NCBI RefSeq assembly: GCF_034355335.1
Contig: NZ_CP136422.1
Location: forward strand, 3,196,501 to 3,260,500
From: Blautia coccoides
Lineage (GTDB): Bacteria > Bacillota > Clostridia > Lachnospirales > Lachnospiraceae
Direction of reading: 5' to 3'
Length of the DNA: 64,000 bases
The notes under the pieces: model-generated
Databases searched by the model: none
What the model was told of the DNA's origin: nothing
The model's input: only the letters and a program-made list of their open reading frames with translations
Translations under genes and position numbers: made by a program
In this document: positions 8,181 through 17,367 of the stretch, piece by piece
How the letters are laid out: each line of letters starts with the position of its first letter
How positions within the stretch are numbered: the stretch's first letter is position 1

Positions 8181-9649
8181 CATCCTTCTCCTGTAACAAA
8201 AAGACGGATAGAGGGCGTCAGTCTCAGTTCCTCAGGCTGAAATCCACATTTGTGCAGGAATTGTTCTGCTGCCGGAAACTGCCTGGTAACCAGTGCTTTC
8301 ATGGACTCAGCGCAGCCGTCAATATCATTTTTCTTAAGCCTTTCAATCATTGCGGTTGTAAAACAGTGAATTGCCTGGTTTAGCTCCGCATTCTCTTCGT
8401 GGGATGTCTTCAGGTGGTATCCCCATAAAAACAGACTGTAAATGCGTCCGTAAATCTCACGAATACCCTGTAACGGACTGTGTCTGGTGATGGACAGCAG
8501 ACAGCACCACAGAGAAAGCTCACAGCGTTCCTTCTCCAGATTATCTTCCAACTGCCGGATCAGCTCCCTTTTTTCCTCAGATGTGATCACAGCCAGATAA
8601 TCGCCCATAACTGTGTCACAGGAATAGAGCAGCAGTTCAAAGGACTGGACAAAAAACGCCAGGTTACGACGGATCGCAGGATTGTCAAGATTCAGTATAT
8701 TGCAAGGCTCTCCCAACCCTAAAACCTTTGTTCCCTTTCCATTTATCGTACGCACGGCTCCCATCTGATTGAGTAGTTTGATCGTACGGCGAACTGTACT
8801 GACCGATACTTGGTATTCCTCCGCCATCTTATCATAGGACGGAAGAAAATCCTTCCCCCGGTATCTGCCCATGTATATCTCATGCAAAAGCAGGGATACC
8901 AGACTGTAGCAGATCTGAGGGCGGTCGCGGTATATCCGCCATACAAACGGGATTTGCCGCTCCTTTTTTGCCGGTGAGACAATTTGTTCTAAATAGCTGA
9001 CTGCACTTCCCACGGAATCTAGCCGGAACCTTTTCGTTTCTTCTGCCAGAAGTGTCCAGTTCTTTTCCTTTGCCAGTAAAATACATTTTTTCATTTCTCT
9101 GTGCAGCAAGTTCATATCACTTAAATATGTATCTTCCTCCTGCTTCACAAACAGCGGTCCCCAGAAAACAGAAGTCTCCCAATACAGATTCATGACAAGC
9201 GGATTATCCATCTTTTGAAAAACAAAACAAAAAAACTGTAGGATATCATCCGCGTTATCTCCGTCTGAAAGGCGGCGGAGATAAGACAAATCTTCGTCAT
9301 CCATTCTGCGAAAGCATTCCAGCAGAAGCGGCATTATGATCACTTGGGTTGTCTGATAGAGGTCCTGAAAGCTTTTGATCCTCAAAGAAAAATACTGGCC
9401 GGCACGTGCACGGGCTTCTTCCGGGGTTTGCTGAAAAATAACTTTTGTAGATCTGCCGTTTCGCATATCAATATAGCCTTCTGCACGCAGACGCTGCAGA
9501 GCTATCTTTACTGTCAGGGCAGAAACGCTGAATTCCCGGCAGAGCGTGTCAATGGAGGGAAGATAGTCCCCGTATTTATAATATCGAAATTGAATTCTTT
9601 CAAGGAAATATTCATAGACAAGATTTGAAAATTGTTGTTCACTTCGCAA
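8177..9649 (-). CDS. Regulator with two tandem GntR-type winged-helix domains
   Basis: The 490-residue product contains two GntR-type DNA-binding domains, one near the N-terminus (YGDYLPSIDTLCREFSVSALTV) and one near the middle (RGKDFLPSYDKMAEEYQVSVST followed by VRRTIKLLNQMGAVRTINGKGT). Each is followed by an all-helical region that could be a ligand domain. GntR proteins normally have one such domain and work as dimers, so this is probably an internal duplication giving a pseudo-dimer. I place the start at TTG 9649, with GGAGGT 9 bases upstream; the ATG at 9685 has no ribosome site. The stop codon lies inside the palindromic repeat, so the original C-terminus may have been altered. Its target genes are unknown. 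Confidence 0.8.
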   Translation of the reverse strand: MRSEQQFSNLVYEYFLERIQFRYYKYGDYLPSIDTLCREFSVSALTVKIALQRLRAEGYIDMRNGRSTKVIFQQTPEEARARAGQYFSLRIKSFQDLYQTTQVIIMPLLLECFRRMDDEDLSYLRRLSDGDNADDILQFFCFVFQKMDNPLVMNLYWETSVFWGPLFVKQEEDTYLSDMNLLHREMKKCILLAKEKNWTLLAEETKRFRLDSVGSAVSYLEQIVSPAKKERQIPFVWRIYRDRPQICYSLVSLLLHEIYMGRYRGKDFLPSYDKMAEEYQVSVSTVRRTIKLLNQMGAVRTINGKGTKVLGLGEPCNILNLDNPAIRRNLAFFVQSFELLLYSCDTVMGDYLAVITSEEKRELIRQLEDNLEKERCELSLWCCLLSITRHSPLQGIREIYGRIYSLFLWGYHLKTSHEENAELNQAIHCFTTAMIERLKKNDIDGCAESMKALVTRQFPAAEQFLHKCGFQPEELRLTPSIRLFVTGEGC

Positions 9650-10051
9650 CCGTTCGTTACCTCCATGTGATAGTGTTATTTCCATTTTATCATTACAGAG
9701 GCTGTTTTACCAGAAGGGATTTGGGATTCTTTGCTTCCGGACTGACATATTTGCTCCTGTTTTTTTCTGATGATACTTGTTAAACCTGCATTTCGGTATA
9801 CAAAAACGAGTTTTGCGCAGAAAGCGTTTTTATTGGTCTTTTCTTGTGCTATGCTGTAACTATATTTGGGGAATTTACCCATATAGAAAAAAAGACTAAC
9901 TATTAAAGAAAGTCAATAAATAGTTTCAAAAACAGAGATGTTTTGAGTATAGTGGCGATGACTTATTCATCGCAATCAGTACCTTGAAAATTGCATGACA
10001 AATAGAGCATCGAGTATGATGCTCTGACAAGAAGATATGATGTTGGAAGAA

Positions 10052-11227
10052 TTAGATTGCTTTTTGGTATTGCTGTCCAGTGCGTTCGAGATGATAAATT
10101 AGCCGAACTAGTTTCTTGGTCGCGTGAGACATTGCAACATAGTAATGCTTGCCTTCAGCTCGTTTCTTGGCAAGATAAGCCTTGTAGGTTGGATCCCATA
10201 GACAAACATATGCGGTTGCATTAAACAGAGCATATCTAAGGTATCTAGAACCACGTTTTTCCATTCTGGCATAACAGTTATCTAACTGGCCGGATTGATA
10301 GGTAGAAGGCGACATTCCTGCATAAGCAAGGATCTTATCTGGAGAGTCGAATTGGCTAAAGTCACCTATTTCAGCAATAATCATGGCACCCATTCGATAG
10401 CTGATTCCAGGAATGCTAAGGATTGGAGAATTGATTTCATCCATGATGACTTTAATCTCGTTTTCAATCTCTTCGATTTCAGAATCTAGCTCTCTAATGA
10501 GCTTAATGGTGTGCTTTAATTCAAGCGATTTAGCTGGCATATTTGAACCGATAGAGGTTCTTGCAGCCTCTCTAAAAGCGATAGAGGTTTCTTTTGTGTA
10601 GTGGCCTTTAGATGCGGTTTCAAGAAGATTTGAAAGTCTTGTGAGATGTGCATTAGCTACCTGTTTTGCACCAGGAAATTCGTAGAGTAACTCATAAACA
10701 GAATTCTGATGAAGTGTTGGAACAAGCTTTTCTAACTCAGGGAAAAGGATACATACAAGACGGGATATAGATGTTTTAAGCTTCGCGCGTTCTTTAACTT
10801 TATCAAAACGATAGCGAGTAAGTGACTTAAGCTCTTCGTTGTGATACGATGTGTCTGAGTAGGACTTTAAGTTCACGTCAGACATTAGCATAGAAGCAAT
10901 TGTATGGGCATCAACTTTATCCGTTTTCGTCTGTCTAAGGCTTAGACTTTTTCTGTACAGATTAGTATGTAACGGGTTGATAACAAAGGTGGCCAGACCT
11001 TTATCAAGCAGATATCCGAGAAGATTGTAACTATAGTGTCCAGTGGCTTCTAGGCCTACTTTTACTTTAGAAGCATCTTCCATAACGGATTCTATTTTCT
11101 GATAAAGCTCGTCGAACCCATCGAGATTGTTTTTGATGGTAAAAGCCTTGAAAAGGACTTCGCCATCAGAGTTTGTGATAAAGCAATCATGCTTATCTTT
11201 TGCGACATCAATTCCTACGTAAATCAT
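10052..11227 (-). CDS. IS110-family transposase (DEDD/Transposase_20), copy 1
   Basis: The 391-residue recombinase starts MIYVGIDVAKDKHDCFI, a RuvC-like DEDD domain, with GLEATGHYSYNL and QTKTDKVDAHTIA, the other acidic motif region. The C-terminal Transposase_20 part has LSIPGISYRMGAMIIAEIG, FAYAG-like ILAYAGMSPSTYQSG with the conserved serine, and GSRYLRYALFNATA. These enzymes integrate circular intermediates guided by an element-encoded RNA. The ATG at 11227 has AGGAGG about 7 bases upstream, better than the open frame's upstream ATG at 11272. The product is identical to that of copy 2. Confidence 0.95.
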   Translation of the reverse strand: MIYVGIDVAKDKHDCFITNSDGEVLFKAFTIKNNLDGFDELYQKIESVMEDASKVKVGLEATGHYSYNLLGYLLDKGLATFVINPLHTNLYRKSLSLRQTKTDKVDAHTIASMLMSDVNLKSYSDTSYHNEELKSLTRYRFDKVKERAKLKTSISRLVCILFPELEKLVPTLHQNSVYELLYEFPGAKQVANAHLTRLSNLLETASKGHYTKETSIAFREAARTSIGSNMPAKSLELKHTIKLIRELDSEIEEIENEIKVIMDEINSPILSIPGISYRMGAMIIAEIGDFSQFDSPDKILAYAGMSPSTYQSGQLDNCYARMEKRGSRYLRYALFNATAYVCLWDPTYKAYLAKKRAEGKHYYVAMSHATKKLVRLIYHLERTGQQYQKAI

Positions 11228-11279
11228 ATAGGACCTCCTGATATAAAGTATTGATACTGTCTTAAGATCCACAGGGCTC

Positions 11280-11415
11280 CTTGCAATCGTAACCTACTTC
11301 TTGATAAACCGTCATGCGGTAACTAACTGATTAACAAATAAACAAAGAGACTGTGGTTGGAGCCTTTTTTAAACCATCAAGTGGTAGGAGGTGATAACCA
11401 ATCCACAGTATCTTA
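11280..11415 (-). ncRNA. Predicted bridge RNA of IS110 copy 1
   Basis: In the noncoding stretch upstream of the transposase two stem-loops can be drawn. The 5' one (11409 to 11350) has stem ACTGTGG/CCACAGT and carries CACCTCCT (11393-11386) and AAAAAAGG (11370-11363). The former matches the left half of the target on the transposase strand including core CT; the latter is complementary to the right half (CCTTTTTT). The 3' loop (about 11335 to 11283) carries AGTTAGT (11328-11322), identical to the element's right end, and AGTAG (11298-11294), complementary to its left end CTACT. This is the order and strand logic of target-binding and donor-binding loops in IS621-type bridge RNAs. The transcript ends are guesses. 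Confidence 0.65.
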
Positions 11416-11489
11416 AAATAGCATAGTCAAACCTGTAGAAAAGGTAAAGAAAGACTATGACTTTATATAATAGTAGGAGGAATATAGGT

Positions 11490-14071
11490 ATGGAACAAAA
11501 AAGAAAGAGAGTAAGGAGACGTGTTACATCTATTTTTCTGGCGCTGCTTTTGTGCGTGAGTTCTGTCATGACAGTTTTGGCAGACGAACAAATAGTGCTG
11601 GACGAAAAGACAGCACCATCCGAAGAGACTCAAAAGTCTGGGGATCAGGGAAAAGACGATCTGACACCCAAAGAGGATATTACAGAAACTCCTGCCACCG
11701 ACACAAAGACAGATGAGACAGAAAACCCGGAGGACAAGGATTCCGAAGACCCGTCTGCAGGAAAAGAAGATGTAAGCACCGGTGAGGACGAGACAACGGC
11801 TGTGGGGAACGACATTTCAAACACAAATGAAATTACCCCCCCCCAAGAAAATCTGAGGAACAGATAACCAGTCCTTCCCCGGCTGTCAGCAGTCCTGAAA
11901 ACACAGAGGAGAAAAAGGAACAGCCGGCTCCTGAAACGGCAACAGCCGCGGTTCCCGCAGTTCAGGCTGCAGCCTCCTATCCGGTGACTTCAAACACCAA
12001 CATACAGATAAACTTAGCGTACACTTTCACCTGGTCCGGTACAGGTACCGAATCGGATCCATTTTACTATAGTACGAAATCCAGCAGCAGCAAGGATACC
12101 TTTATTGCGCAGACTACTGACGAGTTTGCCACGATCAATGGCCAGGTCCATACCTATACAGAACCCCTTTCCTTTGGCGCAAACACCATTGATCTGACCG
12201 TTGTCTCCTCAGATAAGTCAGCAACGGTACACTACCGAATAGAAGCTGACCGTACAAAAAAGCAACAGGGTGACTGGCCAAAATTCCTGGTCATTGTTTC
12301 TCCCAGTACAGCAGGTGAAGCTGACGGAAAATTTGCAGGCCTGGATACGGAAAGAACTTATGAGTACAAGCTCAATGGAACCCAGCAATGGATAGAAGTT
12401 CCTGCCGGTTCAGCGGAGATCACCGGCTTGAAGGCAGGTAATTACGATGTCCGGTACGGAGCTACGGATGAATATTCAGCCTCATATAATTCTAAAACTT
12501 TCACGATCCTGGACCCTGTTACCCGCAGTATTAAAGTCGCAGACAGCCTTCCCGATGATATCAAGAATATGATCGAGATTCCGTCCAGTGCAAATGCAGG
12601 CAGTACCGTAACGCTTAAAATGAAATTTTCGGAGCTGACGTTTGTGGAAGAAATTATTGTAACAGCGACAAAAAATTCGGGTGGTTGGACTAGCAAAACG
12701 GATACATATTTGCTTTCACAGGGTGAACCGTCACTTGAAAAGTATGACGGCAATAATTATGAGGTCAGCTTTACACTGCCTGACGGAGAATGTGAGATCA
12801 CTTCCGTGAAGCTGAGGCAGGGTAACTGGCATACAATATCTCATGATATTCTTAAGCTCAAGGTTACAGTAACACCTTCAGATCCATCAAAAGTAGTCAC
12901 TAAGAATGATATTTCCTATTACGAAAAGGGAAGTGAAGTAAAACTGTCAGTTGAGTCAAACCAGAACGTGATCGGTACATCTAAAGTTACCGCTTTTCGG
13001 GCGGAAGGAAAGAGTCAGACTGCAGGGACTTCACCGGATGGAAGCCCGATAAAAATCAATGTAAATGAAGACTTAACGGTCCTGGCGGATATCGAGATGA
13101 TACTTGCAGACTTTACCTATCTGGACGAATTGCTGAATACTAAAGTTCCCAATGATTTTACCATCTACACGGATGACAGTTGGTCTGAAGTCGACAAGGT
13201 CCTCTCTTTAGTTCCTAATATGAAAACAGTGACACAAAATAACCAGTCTTGGGTAGATGATTATGTAAGAACCCTTATCATAGCCCTGGATAATTTAGAA
13301 TACAGAGATGGAGATTATACAGAACTTATAGAGGCACAGAACCGGGTGCCCAAGGATTTAAGCCTCTATACCCCGGAATCTGTCAAAGCATTGCAGGAAG
13401 CACTTGAAGCGTCCAAACAGCCCATAGATGAACAGTGGAATATGTCAAAACGAGACGAAATGCAGGCACTTGCCGATAACTTGAACAAGGCTGTGGACAG
13501 CCTCCGTTTTATTCCCGGAGATTATACTGAGCTGGAGAAAGCCCAGAGCAGAGTACCAAAGGATTTAAGTATCTATACCCCGGAATCTGTCAAGGCATTA
13601 CAGGAAGCACTTGATGCGTCCAGACAGCCCGCAGCAGAAAAGTGGGATATCTCTAGAAGTGATGAAATACATATTCTGGCTGAAAACCTCAACAAAGCTG
13701 TGGATGGTCTGAAGCTCAAATCTGCGGATTACACTAAGGTGGAGGAAGCCAGGAAAAAGGTTCCAAACGATCTGAGTCTTTATACAAAAAAATCTGTTGA
13801 CGAACTGCAGAAAGCTCTGGACAGCGTAGTGGAAGGGCTTGATATCACACAGCAGGAAAAAGTAGACCGGATGGCTGAGGCAATAGAAAATGCCATTAAA
13901 GGTCTGGAGAAAAAATCTGCGGAACCGGGTAAAACTACTGCCAAAAAAGACACTGCCAAATCACCCAAAACAGGGGATGAGTCTTCTGTGGGATTCTGGC
14001 TGGCAGTGTGCCTTGGAAGCGCAATGCTTCTTTTGGCCGGAAATAAGGAGCGCAGATTTAAAAGTCGTTAA
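11490..14071 (+). pseudogene. LPXTG-like sortase-anchored surface protein, frameshifted in a C9 tract
   Basis: The first frame (11490-11867) encodes a signal peptide (SIFLALLLCVSSVMTVLA) and an acidic Thr/Glu/Lys-rich region, then stops shortly after nine C at 11836-11844. The next frame is open from the tract to 14071 and has no natural start. One added C (or two lost) would join them into about 860 residues. The second part has an Ig-like or beta-rich region, three FIVAR-like repeats of 69 residues starting at 13310, 13517 and 13724 (DYTELEKAQSRVPKDLS type), then SPKTGDESS, a membrane helix and a basic tail, the sorting signal of sortase substrates. It is probably a cell-wall adhesin in an off state. 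IS110 copy 1 also separates it from its native promoter. Confidence 0.85.
11836..11844 (+). repeat. C9 homopolymer, candidate phase-variation tract
   Basis: Nine consecutive C sit exactly where the reading frame of the surface protein breaks. Ten or seven C would restore the full-length frame. Such tracts mutate by slippage and often switch surface genes; a sequencing error is the plain alternative. Confidence 0.75.
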
Positions 14072-14097
14072 TTAACAGTTTTTGTTGAATAAAATGT

Positions 14098-14147
14098 AAA
14101 CGGCAGTCAGAGGTATGCATGGCATATAACTCTGACTGCCGTTTATT
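14098..14147 (+). terminator. Intrinsic terminator after the surface-protein gene
   Basis: A perfect 15-bp stem, AAACGGCAGTCAGAG with CTCTGACTGCCGTTT, encloses a 17-base loop and is followed by ATTTA. Confidence 0.85.
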
Positions 14148-14249
14148 TACGGAAAAACTAACAATAATCTAACATACAAAATGATATGATAACTCCAGAA
14201 ACCGGTCGTAACGCAAACCCGGGTACTTCATAAAGGAGAATATCATATT

Positions 14250-16607
14250 ATGAAAAACATAAAATTTAAGCAGATTATGGCAATCCTTACAGCGGCAGCA
14301 ATACTGGGCGGATGCAGCGCCCCGGCCGGCGGCAGTTATACAGACCAGAAGACACAGACAGAAAAATCCAAAGACAGCAGCCAGACGGGGAGTGCCACAG
14401 CAGGAGCGCTTGCAGATTATTTTTTAAAGGCAGCAGAAGATTATCACGATTCTGTAAATCGGGTTGATATCATAGACGGCTTCAAAGAGTCAGAAAAAGC
14501 CACAAGACTCCAGATGCTTGTTATGGCAAGCCGGGCCTTCGGCACACTGCAAAAACCCGGCAAATACGCCAAATTAACGGCGCCACCGGCTCCCGATATC
14601 TCAGGTGCTCCCCAGTGGGCGAAAAATGCACTGGAAAATCTGATCGGAGGAGGAATCCTGACAGACTCTGACCTGGAAAACAGAGATCATCCTGTTTCCA
14701 TGAAAGATGCTCGGATGATCGCCGCCAGATTCTACACATTTCTCGGCAGTGATCTGAAAGATGATTTCTATACTGCTGTAAACCAAAATCTGTTAAATAC
14801 GCTGGAGATACCAAAGGACCAGGAATCGGCAGGAGGATCGGCAACCGTCTCGGCAAATACAGATAAACAGCTAAAAGATCTGATCATGGAGATCGTGAAC
14901 AGCGGGGAGGAATATCCCCAGGGAAGTCCCCAGCAGAAGATACGTGACTTTTATCAGAGTTACGAAGATAAAGAAACACGGGAACAGGAAGGGATAAATC
15001 CCCTCAAAAAATATCTGGATCAAGTGGAGAACGCAAAATCCATTTCTGAATTAAACGCGGCGATCGGCCGGGCTGTTGAGGAACTTGGAATTTTTGCTAA
15101 TGGACTGTTTTCCGGATTTCCAGTCACAGATATGAAAGACAGCACGAAAATGATCCTGCAGCTAATGACGCCAATGGCGGGACTGCAAAAAGAAGATTAT
15201 AAAGATCCGGAATCAGACGCCTATAAGGAATATCGGAACACACTTACGGAACATCTGCTGGCCGCCGGTGAGAGTCAGACAGATGCCAAGCGTCATGCGG
15301 AAAGTATAATGGAACTGGAAAAAAATCTGGCCGCTCATATGGATGAGCCGGATGACTCAGGAAAGATAAAAGCGCAGAATTACTATACAACGGATATGCT
15401 GAGCAAAAAAGAACCTCAGGCAAAGGCTGCTGAATTATTGACTGCAATGGGCATAAAACCGAATATAAAAATGGCAGTATTTGATGAACTGCAGTTTGAA
15501 GAGTATTTGAAATGGTTTACCGAGGAGAATTTGGCGTTACTGAAATCCTTGGAAAAGGTTGCTCTGATCAGCGGATACAGTTCTTATCTCAGCACGGATC
15601 TGGCAGAAAAATTCGGGAATAATATAGATGCGGGAACCGCAGACACTGCTGTACAAAATTTCCTTTCGGAAGAGCTTGGAAAGTTATATACGGACCGCTT
15701 CTTTAACGCCGAATCCAAAACAGAAATCCAAGAGATGACAGCACTGATGATTGAAACCTTTAAAAACCGTGTAAAACGTCTGGATTGGATGTCAGAGGAA
15801 ACCAAAAAGGAATCGCTGAAAAAATTGGATTCCCTCACTGTATTGATTGGTTATCCCGATGAATGGGAGTTTAATATGGCAGAGATCGCAGGGCCGGACA
15901 AAGGCGGCAGTTATTTTAAAAATGTGGCGGCATCTGAAGCAGACAAGTGGAAACAGCAGCTTAAAAAGCTGGAACAGCCCGCAGATCCCCGCAGATTCGC
16001 CCTGGCTGCATACACAGTGAACGCGGCAGCTAATCGGAATACAAATACACTTATATTTCCGGCAGGTATCCTGCAGGCCCCCTTTTACGACAAGAATGCA
16101 TCTTTTGAACAAAATCTCGGGGCCATTGGCAGCACCATTGCCCATGAAATCACCCATATGTTTGATGACGGCGGAGCCCAGTACGATGCCAGAGGAAATT
16201 TAAGAGACTGGTGGACAAAGGAGGATTACAGTCATTTTCAAAAGCTTTGTAAAAAAGCAGAAGATTTCTATGAAGGACACGAAGCCGTGCCGGGAGCTGT
16301 GGCAGACAGCAAAGAAAATCTGAGCGAAAATATTGCAGATATCGGAGGGATCGCCTGCGGTCTCGAAATCCTTTCCACTATGGAGAATCCCGATTATGAC
16401 GCGTTTTTCCGCAGCTTTGCCAATCAGTGGGCAAAGGTGGCAGACTACGATACACTGGTGGAATTGGCCCAGACAGATACCCATGCCCCCAACAAACTGC
16501 GCTGTAATCTTGTGCTCTCCAACTTTCAGGAATTTTATGACACCTATGGGATCAGTGAAGGAGACGGCATGTATACAGCGCCGGAAGACCGCATACAAAT
16601 CTGGTGA
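14250..16607 (+). CDS. M13-family zinc metallopeptidase lipoprotein with N-terminal SLH-like domain
   Basis: This 785-residue protein starts with a lipoprotein signal (lipobox LGGC), so it is probably tethered outside the membrane. The C-terminal half is a neprilysin/PepO-type peptidase: IAHEITHMFDDGG holds the HExxH zinc site near residue 632, ENIADIGG holds the third ligand near 692, and NAAANRNTNTLIFPAGILQ is the substrate-site strand. Residues about 50-150 resemble an S-layer homology repeat (APQWAKNALENLIGGGIL and RLQMLVMASRAFG), which is unusual for this family and longer than its usual 630-700 residues. The ribosome site is AAAGGAG, 14 bases before the ATG, somewhat distant. Neighbouring genes form a separate two-component operon. 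It probably degrades extracellular peptides. Confidence 0.88.
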   Translation: MKNIKFKQIMAILTAAAILGGCSAPAGGSYTDQKTQTEKSKDSSQTGSATAGALADYFLKAAEDYHDSVNRVDIIDGFKESEKATRLQMLVMASRAFGTLQKPGKYAKLTAPPAPDISGAPQWAKNALENLIGGGILTDSDLENRDHPVSMKDARMIAARFYTFLGSDLKDDFYTAVNQNLLNTLEIPKDQESAGGSATVSANTDKQLKDLIMEIVNSGEEYPQGSPQQKIRDFYQSYEDKETREQEGINPLKKYLDQVENAKSISELNAAIGRAVEELGIFANGLFSGFPVTDMKDSTKMILQLMTPMAGLQKEDYKDPESDAYKEYRNTLTEHLLAAGESQTDAKRHAESIMELEKNLAAHMDEPDDSGKIKAQNYYTTDMLSKKEPQAKAAELLTAMGIKPNIKMAVFDELQFEEYLKWFTEENLALLKSLEKVALISGYSSYLSTDLAEKFGNNIDAGTADTAVQNFLSEELGKLYTDRFFNAESKTEIQEMTALMIETFKNRVKRLDWMSEETKKESLKKLDSLTVLIGYPDEWEFNMAEIAGPDKGGSYFKNVAASEADKWKQQLKKLEQPADPRRFALAAYTVNAAANRNTNTLIFPAGILQAPFYDKNASFEQNLGAIGSTIAHEITHMFDDGGAQYDARGNLRDWWTKEDYSHFQKLCKKAEDFYEGHEAVPGAVADSKENLSENIADIGGIACGLEILSTMENPDYDAFFRSFANQWAKVADYDTLVELAQTDTHAPNKLRCNLVLSNFQEFYDTYGISEGDGMYTAPEDRIQIW

Positions 16608-16628
16608 TCAAAGTAAAAGTCTGTGCTG

Positions 16629-16657
16629 TTGACAGTGCGATGTGAATTCGATACACT
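16629..16657 (+). promoter_or_regulatory. Sigma-70-type promoter of the first two-component operon
   Basis: TTGACA (16629-16634) and TACACT (16652-16657) are separated by 17 bases, 26 bases before the response-regulator start. Confidence 0.7.
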
Positions 16658-16683
16658 GATAAACAGACAGGAGGTGTATAGAG

Positions 16684-17367
16684 ATGAAATTATTAGTAGT
16701 GGAAGACGAGGAAATGCTCTCAAAATCCATAGCAAAAGGTCTTGAGATACTGGGTTATGCCATTGACTGCGCCTATGATGGAGAGGAGGCACTGTATCTT
16801 TATGAGCTGAATGAATATGATCTCATGGTTCTGGATTTAAACCTCCCAAAGCTGGATGGAATGGAAGTTCTCCGGCAGATACGAAAAAAAGATGAGGAAT
16901 TCCGTGTGCTGATCCTGTCAGCCCGGAATTCTCTGGAAGATAAGATCAGCGGCCTGGACAGCGGAAGCAATGATTATCTCACCAAACCTTTTGAATTCAA
17001 AGAGCTGGAAGCACGTATACGCTGCCTTTTAAGGCGGAACTTTACCACAAGAAGCAGTATTCAAAACTGCGGATGCCTCAAGATGGATACCGCGGCAAAA
17101 CAGGTATGGTGCAGCGATAAAGAGGTGGAACTTACCCGAAAGGAATATGCATTGCTGGAATATCTGTTCGTACACAGAGATAAAATGACAAGTGCTGAAG
17201 AGCTGATCGAGCATGCATGGGACAGCGAGGCAGACCTGTTCTCCAATTCCTTCCGTTTCCATATCCATTCCCTTCGGAAAAAGCTGGACGCCGCAGGAGC
17301 AGAGGGATATATCGTAACCCAGCGGGGACTGGGATACCGTCTGCAGAGCAGAGAGGATAGTGTCTGA
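16684..17367 (+). CDS. OmpR-family response regulator
   Basis: The 227-residue product has a receiver domain (MKLLVVEDEEMLSKS, phosphoacceptor in LMVLDLNLPKLDG near Asp51, Lys in NDYLTKPFEF) and a C-terminal OmpR/PhoB winged helix (ELTRKEYALLEYLF, RFHIHSLRKKLD, GLGYRL). It presumably activates or represses genes after phosphorylation by the kinase encoded next; the kinase start overlaps its stop (TGATG). The ribosome site GGAGGTG lies ahead of the ATG. It resembles the regulator at 30653 more than the other two in this window. The target genes are not evident; the upstream M13 gene is one candidate by position only. Confidence 0.93.
   Translation: MKLLVVEDEEMLSKSIAKGLEILGYAIDCAYDGEEALYLYELNEYDLMVLDLNLPKLDGMEVLRQIRKKDEEFRVLILSARNSLEDKISGLDSGSNDYLTKPFEFKELEARIRCLLRRNFTTRSSIQNCGCLKMDTAAKQVWCSDKEVELTRKEYALLEYLFVHRDKMTSAEELIEHAWDSEADLFSNSFRFHIHSLRKKLDAAGAEGYIVTQRGLGYRLQSREDSV

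Larger units (their letters stand above)
9893..11476 (-). mobile_element. IS110-family insertion sequence, copy 1
   Basis: The segment reappears base for base, as far as I can compare, at 32881-34464. The repeat unit is 1,582 bp, and the span given includes the AG (CT on the transposase strand) dinucleotide at both ends. There are no terminal inverted repeats and no target duplication beyond the shared dinucleotide, as in the IS110 family. The target was a run of seven A followed by GGAGG, immediately upstream of the surface-protein gene. The element has one transposase gene, about 250 bp of noncoding sequence upstream of it and about 160 bp downstream. Confidence 0.93.

Noticed and set aside
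10295..10601. Short plus-strand frames inside the IS110 element
   Set aside because: They are shadows of the transposase gene and repeat in copy 2 for that reason only.
11466..11471. Outward promoter at the IS110 right edge driving the surface gene
   Set aside because: TATAAT is present but no -35 element is found at 16-18 bases and there is no extended -10.
13310..13912. CRISPR-like or minisatellite repeat
   Set aside because: The 207-bp periodicity is that of three protein-coding FIVAR-like repeats with diverged DNA.
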